Notes: generated from the sequence alone by a model not told the origin. A stretch of 64,000 nt of DNA from Halicephalobus mephisto (GCA_009193035.1 SWDT01000107.1:1-64000), one strand, 5' to 3'; shown: positions 1-10,534, numbered from the stretch's first letter. Numbers and translations are program-made.

Positions 1-666
1 GTCTTAAATTACACTGCAGTTGATGTTAAAATAATTAATAATAGCATTATTGAAGTTAAATTCTGTAAAGAAATTGATAATAAACTAATCGAATTTACTG
101 ACTTAAATGATATTAAAGGTTATATCCCTATCAAAATTAAGAAGTACAACGATAAAATTTGGTATATGAAAGACAATATAATTACTAATAATCTTAGTTT
201 TCACACCAGTAATTTCTCTAATTTAAAAAACATTGAAATAAAGAATAATTATGACTTACGGTTTTTAAATACTAAATTAATTTTTAAAGAACATATTTTC
301 AATGATGTGAAAACTGACATTGAGGAAGAATTACTAAATGAGATGAGACAAATGTCGAATGCTGATGTGGAATTAAAAGAGAATGAGCAGAATTCGGCGA
401 TTCCTCATGAAATCCTAAACGATTTGGATAGTTTATTCGAATCTTATTGGTTGAAGTACTGGAGAATTTATGTGTTTATTGCTAGATCTTTGATTTATAT
501 TGTATCACCACAGTTTTCTTTAAGTAAAAGGAAACAAAATAGAAGAAAATTAGTTTCGATTGAAGACGAAGAATCAACTCCAACTGAAAATATTGAAATG
601 AAACCTCTTAAATTTGAAAGAAAGCCAAGTTTAACTAAATTTCCATCTGCTCTTTCATTAAATTAG
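1..666 (+). CDS. Partial membrane-anchored protein of a putative Maverick/Polinton-like element
   Basis: The frame is open from the first base to the stop at 664-666, so this is the C-terminal 221 residues of a longer protein whose start lies outside the window. A polar Asn/Ile/Lys-rich part comes first, then an acidic linker, then a hydrophobic stretch at about 454-513 (core YVFIARSLIYIVSP), then a basic tail (KRKQNRRK). This is the layout of a type I membrane protein with a short cytoplasmic tail. The codon use is far more AT-rich than in the cellular genes here and no intron is seen. The next-but-one ORF resembles a Maverick structural protein, and worm Mavericks are known to carry a membrane fusogen, so this could be the end of such a glycoprotein. 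That identity is inference from layout only; no fold or motif was recognised. Confidence 0.45.
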   Translation, partial: VLNYTAVDVKIINNSIIEVKFCKEIDNKLIEFTDLNDIKGYIPIKIKKYNDKIWYMKDNIITNNLSFHTSNFSNLKNIEIKNNYDLRFLNTKLIFKEHIFNDVKTDIEEELLNEMRQMSNADVELKENEQNSAIPHEILNDLDSLFESYWLKYWRIYVFIARSLIYIVSPQFSLSKRKQNRRKLVSIEDEESTPTENIEMKPLKFERKPSLTKFPSALSLN

Positions 667-687
667 AATTGAAAATTAATATAATAA

Positions 688-987
688 ATGGTGTTAGTAT
701 TTTCGATGACTGAAAAAAATAATAAATATAAACTATTAGACGAAAATAGTATTAATAAAATCGAGCTGATCAAAGTTCATGATGACTGTGAAGGGAGTCA
801 ACTTGTAATTATTAATGAAATAATTAAAAAATCAAATAAAGATGACAATAAAGTTCCATCAAAAAAGCCTAGAAAAAAGAAATTAACAATGAAAAATAAA
901 GAATTTGTCGATTATCTGATTGGAAAAAATGTAATAGGTTCTGGATTTAAAACAATTCTTCCATACACTGAAAATAATAATAATTAA
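688..987 (+). CDS. Small basic protein of a putative Maverick-like element
   Basis: This 99-residue ORF begins 22 bases after the previous stop. Residues 58-66 form a strongly basic patch (KKPRKKKLT), followed by a short segment rich in Gly, Ile and Phe near the C-terminus (GKNVIGSGF). Base composition and the close spacing match the neighbouring ORFs at 1-666 and 998-1435, suggesting a compact gene block unlike the intron-rich worm genes elsewhere. Small basic core or minor capsid proteins are common in Polinton-like and adenovirus-like elements, but no specific homologue was recognised. A second in-frame ATG lies at residue 7, and the true start cannot be decided. Confidence 0.4.
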   Translation: MVLVFSMTEKNNKYKLLDENSINKIELIKVHDDCEGSQLVIINEIIKKSNKDDNKVPSKKPRKKKLTMKNKEFVDYLIGKNVIGSGFKTILPYTENNNN

Positions 988-997
988 TAAAATTTCC

Positions 998-1435
998 TTA
1001 TGATACTTCTTTCAAATGCAACTCAATAAAAATGTTAATGTTCTTAAAATCAATCAAAGTATTGTTAATGTCTACTAATTTTAAATTTATTTTATTTGGT
1101 CTATTAGTTACTTCATGATAAATAATATTTTTTGGTTCTATTTCTACTTCATCATTAGGTCTAAACCTATAAATTGAATTTAACATCTTTTTATTAACAT
1201 AACAATCTTCAATTAAATTGCATGTAATAAAAATATTATCAACATTATTACTTGAGGATTTATTGTTCTTCCCCTCATTATTATTTTGATCATTTGTATT
1301 TATTTTACTTTTAATTTCTAAATAACCATCTATTTTTATAACTCCTATTTTGTATTTCCTATGTAAAAACTCTTGAGGAAAAGAATAGTCAAAAGTTGAA
1401 TCGTTGGATGTCAGTTGTAAGATGAAAATCATCAT
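998..1435 (-). CDS. Putative Maverick/Polinton structural (fibre- or minor-capsid-like) protein
   Basis: A 145-residue ORF convergent with the one at 688-987; the two stops are only ten bases apart. The N-terminus has LTSNDSTFDYSFPQEF followed by KYKIGVIKIDGYLEI. The middle has IFITCNLIEDCYVN. The C-terminus has NINLKLVD-like beta-strand sequence ending in FIELHLKE. From memory, uncharacterised Maverick/Polinton proteins share this arrangement: an opening strand with a P-x-EF motif, a 'cell-like' central strand, and an I-x-L-x-LHxxE/R ending. An internal Asn/Ser/Lys-rich linker (about residues 48-66) is unusual. The family call rests on this pattern and on the compact, intronless, AT-rich context. 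A decayed copy of the first ~40 codons recurs at about 2748-2885 through tandem duplication. Confidence 0.45.
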   Translation of the reverse strand: MMIFILQLTSNDSTFDYSFPQEFLHRKYKIGVIKIDGYLEIKSKINTNDQNNNEGKNNKSSSNNVDNIFITCNLIEDCYVNKKMLNSIYRFRPNDEVEIEPKNIIYHEVTNRPNKINLKLVDINNTLIDFKNINIFIELHLKEVS

Positions 1436-2229
1436 TTATGATGAAAAAATATTTTAAAATTTTCTTATGAAATTTATTTTTCTTGCGAAAGATCCTAAAA
1501 GTTGATTTTACAGCTTGCTTACGACACCCTTATCAGTGAATATTATAGAATCATCCAGACTTCGATTAGCGAGATGTGACGAACAGTATATGAAGATGGA
1601 GCAAACAAGTAAGGTACACCTCAGAGAAGAAGTCCCGTGATTCTAAATTTATGATAAAAATCAAAGCAAGAATGATGAAAGTGATTGAAGGAAGAGTCTT
1701 GAGAATCCGCCTCTCACCTTATCAAGAAAATATGAAGCTGTATATGAGTGAGGAAAGTGGCTTTAAACAGAGTATTATGATCTAATGGCTGAGTCGACCT
1801 GTCCCTATTACTAAGGAATAGACTTAGAGTATTGTATTAATATAGTAGGAACCCTTATACAATAATAAATTCCATAAAATGCCTTATTTTTTTGTTTATA
1901 ATTTTTCCTTATGGTGACGTTCAGCGAGATGGATTATATTTGCGTGGAGTCATTATTTCAATAAAATTTTTATTTAGTTTTCAGAATGCATGCAGTAGAA
2001 AATTCAAGTAAATCATCGCTTCCAACATCTTCGGAGAATGTATATCTTATACTTCAAGAAAAAGACAAGGAAATAGAAGAACTTCAACAAAAAGTAAAAG
2101 AACTTTATAAAAAACAAAACGAACTTTACGAAAGACTAGTGGAGGCAAAGGAGTTCGAAGTGAAAAACAAGAAACTGGAGAACAAATTGGTGAGTAATTT
2201 AAATCATTTTTGACTAAAATTTGAAATTT
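1312..2229. repeat. Tandem duplication, copy A
   Basis: This block and the one at 2748-3830 share several collinear stretches. They are the start of the Maverick-like ORF (1312-1445 against 2750-2885), a segment around 1510-1640 against 2935-3065 containing the shared words atcatccagact and gagatgtgacgaacagtatatgaag, and the 5' flank and first exon of a coiled-coil gene. Similarity continues about 35 bases into the intron after that exon (2190-2226 against 3794-3830) and then stops abruptly. The duplication therefore ran from inside the virus-like element into the coiled-coil gene. Confidence 0.8.
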
Positions 2230-2409
2230 TTATTTTGAAAACATTTTACACACTTTTAGGGACGTAAGGAAGAATTACTGAAATTGATGGAGGCTCTCGT
2301 GAATGCAAATCAGGAGGATAAGGATTATAATAATCAAGATAATACTGAATTAAATACAATTAGTAACTCCACCTGCACTCCTCCCGCAGCTTGTCCCCAG
2401 TCAAGATAA
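1986..2409 (+). CDS. Short coiled-coil protein, paralogue A
   Basis: Two exons, 1986-2189 and 2260-2409, joined at phase 0 across a 70-base intron (GTGAGT to TTTTAG), give 117 residues. Residues about 22-68 form a heptad-like coiled coil (EEL, VKEL, ELYERL, LENKL). The tail is acidic and Asn-rich and ends in Cys/Pro (TCTPPAACPQSR). The start ATG is directly preceded by TTTTCAGA, which suits SL trans-splicing. Exon 1 matches exons 1-2 of the gene at 3513-4440 in the stretch ERL-x8-FEV-x-N-x-KL-x-NKL, but the 3' exons are unrelated. Function is unknown. It may be cargo of, or a neighbour captured with, the adjacent virus-like element. Confidence 0.6.
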
Positions 2410-2747
2410 AGGAGGAGGGCTGATTGATATTTGCAAAAACTAGACAAAGGTAGTGATAATCGGTTTTAAGCATTTGATGAACTTGGATGCTTGTGATTTT
2501 CTCATTTATATAAATGCTTTATTTTACTATAGATCAGCATTCGGATGTTTATTAAAATGTTAATTACTGTAAAACATCCAATTGTGGTCTATAGGCCACT
2601 ATTTTTCAATCGCTCTAGCAAGGTAGACAACTTTTTTAAATTACTTCGAAGTGATTAAAAATAGTGTTATCCCCTATCGATGTGGGAGGCCACTATTAGA
2701 GATGGGTCACAATTAGAGATAGGCCATAATTAGAGATTTTACGGTAT
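2410..2747. other. Intergenic spacer between the duplicated blocks
   Basis: No coding potential. Around 2585-2745 there are related words (ggccactattagagatgggtc, caattagagataggcc, aattagagatttta) that look like degenerate short repeats, possibly remains of a small nonautonomous transposon. Nothing else could be assigned. Confidence 0.4.
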
Positions 2748-3830
2748 TTTTATTTCTAAATAACCACCCAGTTTTATAACTCCTATTTTGTACTTCTCAC
2801 GTAAAACTCTTGTGGAAAAGAATACTCAAAAGTTGAATCGTGGGATGTTAGTTGTAAAATAAAAACTGTCATTTATAATAATGAAATTTTCTGGATGTTT
2901 ATAATATTTGTTCTTTCGAAAGAGCCCAAAAAAGGCATTACAGTTCGCTTACGACGCTCTTATCGATAAAGATTGTAGAATCATCCAGACTTTGATTAGC
3001 GAGATGTGACGAACAGTATATGAAGGTGAGGTAAACAAGTAAGGCACACCTCAGAGAAAGTCTCGTGATCATAAACTTATAATAAAATGATTGAAAGAAA
3101 ATGTGTGTAATAGAAGACCTCGAGAATCCGCTTCCCACCTTATCAGGAAAATATGAAGCTGCACATAAATAAGGAAAGAGGCTTTAACTTTCAGAATACT
3201 AGCATCCAGCACTTACCTTCATCTGATAATCCTATAGGTTTTTGAAGTTTTCAATCTTTGAGGATTCTAGGAGCTTACGGTGCTTAAATAGTTTTTTCAA
3301 TCGTTCCAAATCATTCTAAATCCCCCAATAATCATGTTTATCGAATTTTCAAACATTACTTATGTGATTTTTAATAAATATTGATATGTAATAAACCAGT
3401 TTCATATTTTACTACCTAGATTGTGGAATACAGTAGGTAATAATGTACCACAAGATGGCTTATACTTATGCAAAGCTATTATTTTAATAAAATTTTTATT
3501 TAGTTTTTCAGAATGGTAACGAATAAAACACTTCAACGACAAGTAGATCAACTTCGAAAACAAGTAGACGAACTTAAAAATCAAGTAAAAGAACTTCGAG
3601 AAGCAAAAGAAAAAGAACCAAGAGAACTTCAGTCGAACAGTGAGTTGGAAGGGAAAATTCACATAAATTATCACTTTCAGCATTTTCGAAGGAGGAATAT
3701 TTTAAGCTTGAAACAGAAAAAGCAAACCTTTTCGAAAGACTACTGAATGCACGGAACTTCGAAGTGGAAAATGAGAAACTGAAGAACAAATTGGTGAGTA
3801 ATTTAAATCATTTTTGACTAAAATTTGAAC
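2748..3830. repeat. Tandem duplication, copy B
   Basis: This is the partner of 1312-2229. It begins with a decayed copy of the N-terminal coding part of the ORF at 998-1435, interrupted by substitutions and small gaps, and ends inside the second intron of the coiled-coil gene at 3513-4440. The duplicated 5' flanks just before both ATGs (1951-1985 and 3478-3512) are almost identical, so the promoter or trans-splice acceptor was copied too. About 290 bases at 3180-3470 are only weakly matched in copy A. Confidence 0.75.
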
Positions 3831-4440
3831 CTTTTAATAGACATTGAGTAAAAAAATATTATTAGGAGTTATATAAAAGACATAGGTTTAAGCTCCTATA
3901 GATTTTCAATAGTTGTATAGACTTGGTTAGTTTAATTGAATTCAGTGATTTTTGATTTCATATTTTCGATATCTAATTGAGTGGAATTCAAATATAGACA
4001 TATATAACAGTTTTGGAATCGGACGTATTTGTATATTCTTTTATTTTACAATTTTGCAGTGGAATGCTCGTGGACTTGTCGAACCCCGTAGTGCCATCGA
4101 ACATTGTGAGAAAGTTAAATTACTTGCTGAAAACGTTTCGGTCGTCCAAAAAAGTAATTCCGACATAAACCGTTTCGAAACATGGAAAAACGTTTGGAAC
4201 CATCCAAGTTTTTTATCACATCGGCAAGTAGCTGAAGGTTCAAACAATTTGAAGATTGCACAAAATAAAGATACAAAATTTGGATCAATCGTTCAAAAAC
4301 TTCACAATCGTCTAAATAGCGATATCCACTCAATGAAATCAACTCCAATTGCAATTCCGATGGCATTCCTTGAAGAAGAGAAGCACGTCATGCGTGCCAT
4401 TTGTGACTATATACAGAAAATATATGAAGAGCAGCAATAA
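3513..4440 (+). CDS. Coiled-coil protein, chimeric paralogue B
   Basis: The inferred exons are 3513-3639, 3681-3793 and 4060-4440, giving 206 residues. Intron 1 is only 41 bases (GTGAGT to TTTCAG). Removing it restores the frame that reads FSKEEYFKLETEKANLFERL, which matches paralogue A. Exon 2 ends at the same GTGAGT donor as paralogue A's exon 1, and exon 3 follows TTTTGCAG in phase 0. Residues 1-80 form a coiled coil. The 126-residue 3' exon (starting WNARGLVEP, ending IQKIYEEQQ) is mostly helical and absent from paralogue A. No known domain was recognised. The start ATG follows TTTTTCAGA. The gene looks like the product of an exon-shuffling tandem duplication. Confidence 0.65.
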
Positions 4441-4525
4441 CTTGCCAAAAGTTTTTAATAAACATTTTGGTATTTATAATCAACAAAATTGACCGGGTAG
4501 TAGTTTCGAAGAAACTCACACAAAA

Positions 4526-4574
4526 CCCTCCCGGAGTGACACTTCCGAAGGTCGTGACTCTGTTACCGGGAGGG
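4526..4574. repeat. Small perfect-stem hairpin
   Basis: The 9-base arms ccctcccgg (4526-4534) and ccgggaggg (4566-4574) are inverted around a 31-base loop that itself holds the palindrome cttccgaag. It is GC-rich against an AT-rich background and lies 85 bases after the coiled-coil gene's stop. It could be a solo MITE fragment. No target duplication was found. Confidence 0.5.
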
Positions 4575-4736
4575 CCGTATCATTTAGTAAAAATAAAATT
4601 GACACATTAGATCTAGGACACAAGTCTCTGACCTGATTTCGCTTTTAGCAAATTCCTACAAAATCTAGTACAATCTTCTTAAAATCATATCTATCCATTA
4701 ATTTTAGAAAAAGTAAACAATAATAACCACAGTGAT

Positions 4737-7700
4737 CACGGCGTGACCGCTTCCTTATAGAGAGGACAGTTCGACGAAAAGGCGGGAAGTAATATTTTAT
4801 TATCTGGTTTTTTTGCATATTAGCCTTTCTTTTTGATAACCTTGAATACTTTTTGATGGAAATTCCAATATCGTGTAATATACTAAAGAAAGAAAGAGTT
4901 TTAAAGGCGGCAATTTAGGATTTTTATTAGTAATTTTACTATTTTGTTCTATTATTTTGTAATTATGTTCCTATTTTGTAATTATCTTTTCCGCTACGAT
5001 ACAATAAGACAAAAGTAAACTTTTCTCATCAGATACTTTAAGTTCTTGGTATGAGTTCTGTAATTTATATGTCAGTTCTAAAAGTATACTGTATTTTGTA
5101 TTAAAATTCATTCATTCTATGAATTTTCAGGTATTATTATAATAATAGTTTGTGATATTTTCGATTAAATTATTAATTTTGTTTTATAACAGTAAAATAT
5201 ATCTACTGCATATAGATTCTTTCTTCTCTAATACTTTTATGAAATATTTTTTACTAAAATTTTATTATTTTTCCTCCAAATACAGCATGTTTTGAAACAA
5301 GTCTCTATTTAACTTTTTTTATTAGAAAAACTAGAACTAGAATACTTATGACTTATCTCTGGATATCAGAGTATCCTTCGAAAGTGAAGAATACAGAAAC
5401 TAAACACCCAAGCCAAGTTCTCAATACTTTTTTCGAGATTTGTAATATTTGCGCATAATTGGAGAAGCGATTTCAAGAAAATTTTTATTTATCAACAAAT
5501 TTTCAAACTATTAATTAATTTATGGAACTAATCTATCATTCTTCTGGAAAAAATACCGATAAAATTAGTTGTCGTCTCATGAACAACCGAATTTGTTGTT
5601 GTAAGAATATTGGACCTTTTCCACGGATTTTCTTTGAAGTTAAATTGAACATACTGTGTAGATTTTCTAATCCCTGTTCTCCAAAAAGCCCAAGAGATTT
5701 ATGTTGAGCCACAAAGTTCATCAAGTGATGTTCAAGGATATGCATCTTCGGTGTGAACTGTAAATTGGGGTGTATTTGACTATAGTTACGAAATTTTTCA
5801 AAAAAATATCCTTTGGTCTTCATTTCACTGATTTCGCTCTCTGTCAAAGATTTCGCAATGAAGAATTTCTGGAGACAATATAGAGTTTGAATAAATTTAC
5901 TAACGGAAGAAACTTGAATCTGGATCACGTGTTGAAATATATTCTAGAAGTTTCGAGCCTTCTCTACCACTAAAATCTTGGCTTCTTCCAGTTTTTATTA
6001 CCTTTGCATCGCATAGATTTTAGTCATTCTGAAAAAAGTTCTTTACTATGTAAAAAATGACTAAGTTTTATGCACTACTTAATTATATTGTTCAAAGGTC
6101 TATGAGTTTTTGATAAACATCACTCAGTGATAGATGCGTTAATAAAAAAAGTTATGTATCTTGTTGTTCAAGATTTTAATTATCTAATTAGAAGAAATGA
6201 AATAACAATCTTACGATTTACTGATTATGAGTCCAGAGATGTTGATTTGTCGAATAGTATTTATAATTTGTGTGTCGATATGTTGAAAAACTAAATATTT
6301 TTATCCGCAGTGGTTTGCATCTATACTCTTACCTTTCTAAGTTAACCGACTCAGCAACGTTCACAATAATGTTCAATGCTCCATGCCGATGTGAAGTGGT
6401 GATGGAACAGCTCTTCTTGGCCCAATTCCAAGCAAAGGTTCACCGACGATTGAAAAATACTCTTGACGTATTGGTCCTATCTTAGGATATTGCTCAATTT
6501 TTGATTTCATCTGTTGACTATGAGATATCCATTCCTCGAGATTTCGATTTTCAACATTACTGATATCTTCCAAATATAGTTCATTTTTATTTATTCTGCA
6601 ATAAAGACAGGGATAGAGTGTGCTAAATCCTTGATGTGACAAACAAACCGCTTCAAATTTTAGATCTCCTCCAATGGTGCTGAAATTTGAACTAACATTA
6701 AAATCTCGTTACTATATAACCCACAAAGTAAAATAATTTGTTTCCATCAACCGTCTCTAATCCAGATGTTTCCAGTTCGAGAATATCTTTTTTCAATATA
6801 TCAAAAATAGGTTGTAAATTCTCTCTATTATCATCTCCAGGGTAAACAGACAATAAATGAAAATTGTATGGTGAACATGTATTAGGAAGATCAATGAAAC
6901 AAAATCCTAATTTTGTGGTCTTATTTGGCTTATCACCTCCAGAATCCCCGGCAATCATTATTCTAATTTTACCTTTTGGCAATATTGATAATTTTTCCTT
7001 CGTCAGAATTAACAGTAGAAGGTCCTTTATTGGCATTAACTTAATTTCTGGGAGTATCTCAATTGGATCCGGAAGCCTTCTTTTATAAGAATCGAGGGCA
7101 TTTTTCAACTTTCTAGGTGATACAACTAAAAATGTATTAGTAATTAAGTTATGTATGAAAACTTACAATTAGATGGTTTGCAAGCTTCTTCGTAGTCTCT
7201 CCATGAAATATTCCTTCTCAGAAAATATTTGATTGAATTGTCAACCATATCACAAGTTACGGTTTCTGTGTGGGATGAGATCAACTTAAATCCCTCCCCT
7301 ACGGCTTCCAGAAGTTCTTCTTTGACATGAGTTAATCGATACCTTCGTCCACTTTTTGATAAGCTATTGAAATTTTTTCTGTACTTTGATTTAGTGACAG
7401 TCTTCTCTAAAACTTGATGAAGTTTACATTCAACTTGGAAGTTTTTTTGGATTCTTTGTCTTCATCCGCATGATCTTCGCTTCTCTTTGAGATTTTCTTA
7501 GAGCTCTTTTCACTGCTCTTGTTTGTCGACACTTCACAGTACGAAGTCGATTTTCTGCCTTAAGAAGCTTTTCTAAAACAAGTATATATAATAAATATAA
7601 ACATTTTTGAAAAAAAATACCTTCCATGGACAAATTCTTCTTTTTCGTATCAATACAGGGTGTAGGAGTTGTACAGCGATGAGGATTCTTAGCTAGCTTC

Positions 7701-8322
7701 AATATCGAAAGTTTAATATTATTAGAATCAGTGTGATTAATTTTTTCCTTTTTGTGAATGACTTTTTTTCCATTGATCCGGCAAGCTCTTCGAGCTTTTG
7801 AAACACGTCCCATAATTACGCTGAAAAAATAATTTTATATATCGATTAAATTAAAAATACATTCCACGGACTACGAAAATAGTTCAGAACAGTTAACACA
7901 ATAAAAAATTAATTAAACTTTATAAAAAGATACAACATCTTGTACGGTAGCGTCAAATTTTCATAAAGCAGTCTGTACTTCTCAGAAATTAGACAAAAAC
8001 TTCCAGAACAACCAATTTCTTAATTTACTTAATGAGAGGAACTTACTTCCATTTCATCATATTCTGATGTAAATGTTAGTTACAAAGTAATATAGTGAAA
8101 TTGAAAAATAGGTTAATAAAAACTCGAAATTTAAAAATTCAGAACAATTCGTTTTAGGTAAATTACGTATAATTTAAGTCATTATCATAACGTCAATTCA
8201 AAATTTAAAAAAATAGAAATACTTATCAGTTCAAAAACAAGAAAATATAAAAATAAACATCTTGCAAGGTACGAGGGGGCGCTGTTCTTAATTTTGGCGA
8301 ACTGTCTAGCGGTCACGCCGTG
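4737..8322. mobile_element. Decayed DNA transposon with CAC-type terminal inverted repeats
   Basis: The sequence cacggcgtgaccgct at 4737-4751 is repeated as its exact reverse complement at 8308-8322. Further inward both ends also share gacagttcg followed by aaaa, offset by about eight bases, so the terminal repeats are longer but imperfect. The ~3.6 kb between them carries a transposase-like coding region on the minus strand. Termini beginning CAC recall the CMC/CACTA group, but the family is not certain. Flanking bases (gat on the left, tat on the right) do not give a clear target duplication. The right end abuts 5S rRNA spacer sequence. Confidence 0.65.
5536..7813 (-). pseudogene. Transposase relic inside the TIR element
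   Basis: Minus-strand coding pieces occur in order. 7813-7430 is a basic N-terminus (RVSKARRACRING). 7440-7167 reads in a frame one base off, shifted at a run of seven A. 7125-6698 contains MIAGDSGGDK and HLLSVYPGDDNRENL and is joined to the previous piece across a 41-base intron in phase. 6660-6373 contains GGDLKFEAVC, LYPCLYCRINKNEL and SPLHIGMEH. 5928-5536 contains TPKMHILEHHLMNF and LGLFGEQGLENLH. Acidic residues in GDSGGDK, GGDLK and FGEQGLE could be the catalytic triad of a DDE-type transposase, and CxxC suggests a zinc site. The frameshift, and the stop soon after GMEH, indicate a dead copy. The similarity to nematode transposase-like proteins is from memory. The superfamily is not assigned. 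Confidence 0.6.
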
Positions 8323-8416
8323 TATTCACTATTCTAGGGAGTCTTAGAGCGAATATTATTGGCGCTTAAAATATAAATTGGTTGATAATTGCTAAAAAGT
8401 TAGTTTTGACAAAAAG

Positions 8417-8534
8417 GGTAGCAGCACTAGGGATTCCCAGGACGTCTCCGATCCAAGTACTAACCCAGCCCTATCGTGTTTAACTGGCCAGATCGAACGG
8501 GATGGCGTGTCTTCACAATGGTTTGACCGCTACC
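8417..8534 (-). rRNA. 5S rRNA gene, copy A of a dimer
   Basis: 118 bases whose minus strand carries the universal 5S core (cacgccatcccg, gatctggccagttaa, gttagtacttggatcggaga) and an 8-bp terminal helix (GGTAGCGG with its 3' partner ending GCTACC). It ends in a T-rich run on the minus strand, as expected for RNA polymerase III. It differs from copy B by a few substitutions near the 3' end (gggaatccctag). It lies 95 bases inside the right end of the transposon at 4737-8322. Confidence 0.9.
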
Positions 8535-8696
8535 CACATGCCCTCAGGGTCTCTAAACTCCCCTACTTTGGATAGTGACTGGAATGCATAGAAAATTCAT
8601 TCATTATTCACTATTCTAGGGATCTTAGAGCGAATATTATTGGCGCTTAAAATATAAATTGCTTGGTAATTGCTAAAAAGTTAGTTTTGAGAAAAA

Positions 8697-8814
8697 GGTA
8701 GCAGCACTGGGGATTCCGAGGACGTCTCCGATCCAAGTACTAACCCAGCCCTATCGTGTTTAACTGGCCAGATCGAACGGGATGGCGTGTCTTCACAATG
8801 GTTTGACCGCTACC
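8697..8814 (-). rRNA. 5S rRNA gene, copy B of a dimer
   Basis: Same 118-base gene as at 8417-8534, with its 5' end 280 bases away. The spacer between them (8535-8696) contains cactattctagggatcttagagcg and ggcgcttaaaatataaattg, sequences also found between the 5S pair at 56151-56545. The minus-strand transcript is followed by a TTTTT run. The upstream element accctgagggca (minus-strand sense) is shared by most copies and may be a promoter element. Confidence 0.9.
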
Positions 8815-10534
8815 AGCGTGCCCTCAGGGTGTTTAAACTCCCGTACTTCGGATAGTGTCTGAATGGAAGAAGAAATTACTGATAAAAATCATTTGTGTGA
8901 CGATTTCTGGGCATACTTTATATAGATTGGCGAATCAGTTCAAACAAGTTTTTGGTGGTACCTATGACTCCCAGTAAATTTCAGATTTGAACAACTGTAT
9001 TATCAATATAGGAAACACTCTTTAGCAACCTGGAATCATCTATTCAAAGCAATTCTACACAACATTAGATAAGCAAAAACGCATCTGTATGGTTATGTCA
9101 AACCTATTGCCTCTGTTTCGTAAGTCAATTAATTACGGAAAAGTTCATTTTAAACTTTAATGGTTTTTGAATGAACTTTAATTCGTTTTTTTTTCGAGAT
9201 GTTTACGTGCTGAATTAAGAATTAACTGAAACACAAATCGCGGAACAAGCTTGGTAGAACAGATTAAGAAATTTCCAAAAAAATGACCAGTTGCAAGACG
9301 ACTTTTTTAAAAATCCCATTGCGTCTGAATCTCGATTTTTTCTTCAGTTAAAAAGACCAATGTTTTTTAAAATAAAAAATATAAAAAGATTTTTTACATA
9401 AAACAAGCTAAAATTAAAATATTAAAAAAAATAGATTTTACAATCTGGAGGATTTATAAAAGCAAATTGAAATGATTTTTTGTGAAAAATAATCCGCAAA
9501 TATCAGTTTTAACAAAGATTTCAAAAATCTAATTTATGAAAAATGCGCTTTGAAAATTAAATTTCTAAAATCTTCCAAAATTTAACACTTAAAAAACAAT
9601 TTTTATTTAAATTATTATTTTCAGAATATTAAATGAAAATAAATAATTATTTAAAACAGATCTCGATATGAAAAATGATTTCCTATTTTTCACAATTTTC
9701 GAAGAATTTTAAATTTATTTTTGGGTAATTTTTTTAAAAAATTCATGTTTTGAAATTTCTCTCATTTATACATTTCGTGAAAATGAAAAATATTCAAATC
9801 ACTGAAAACAGGACTAGAAATAACAAATTATCACTCGTGTAAGAACTAATTTTGAAAAACTCGATCTGTTTCTTTAATTATGCAAACCGGTCAGAAAAAA
9901 TCTGTGCAAATTGGATTTTTTGGATAAGATTTCCTGGGATTAAGTTTGCAAAAAAAATCATATGCATTTTAATTGTATTTTTGAAAATTTTAGATAAATT
10001 TTGAATATATAATGTATTACCTGTCGGACTTTGACATTATTAAAATAATTTTCAATTTTTGTCAAACATGGTTAGCATTTATGAAACAATTCCTCAAAGA
10101 ACAATTTCTATGTATATAATGCTGGGATATATCAGCCTCCCATCTTGTTTGGAACTTTTCTTTAATCACATGAGGAATTAAACCCTGGATAAAGTACAAT
10201 CAATCAAATCTTGATAATCTCATATAGCATAGGTTTTTGTTTTCTGCTTTTTCAACCGTGATTTTTCATCTGATTTTCTACAACTTAGGAAGTTGCAATT
10301 CATTGAAGACCGCCTAAAGTGCCTATTTTGAATGAAGACTAGTTGGATTACCGAGGGAATCAGGTCATCCGAAAACCTGACCAGTTATTTGAAGGAGGGG
10401 CAATGGGATTCGGCTGGAATCCAGGAGCAATAAACCAGCTGAAACGGAATCTATTTAGGGTGGAGACATGGACCCGAAGTCTATATAAAGACCATTGGAT
10501 CTGACAGAAACATCAGATTCTGAAATCTGTCAAC
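8815..10534. other. Intergenic DNA with a TATA box near its right end
   Basis: AT-rich, no supported gene. 8815-8880 retains 5S upstream sequence (the minus-strand 5S flank). From about 9300 to 10020 there is low-complexity A/T sequence with many short homopolymers. The last ~70 bases form the promoter of the secreted peptide gene that follows. Confidence 0.6.
10482..10489 (+). promoter_or_regulatory. TATA box
   Basis: TATATAAA lies 46 bases before the start ATG of the secreted peptide gene at 10535. The spacing leaves room for a start site at about 10510 and a short leader. It is a clear match in a moderately GC-rich stretch, so not a chance hit in AT-rich DNA. Confidence 0.6.

Noticed and set aside
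4526..4574. GC-rich hairpin as a transcription terminator
   Set aside because: The organism is a eukaryote, so a bacterial-type terminator is not expected; listed as a plain inverted repeat.
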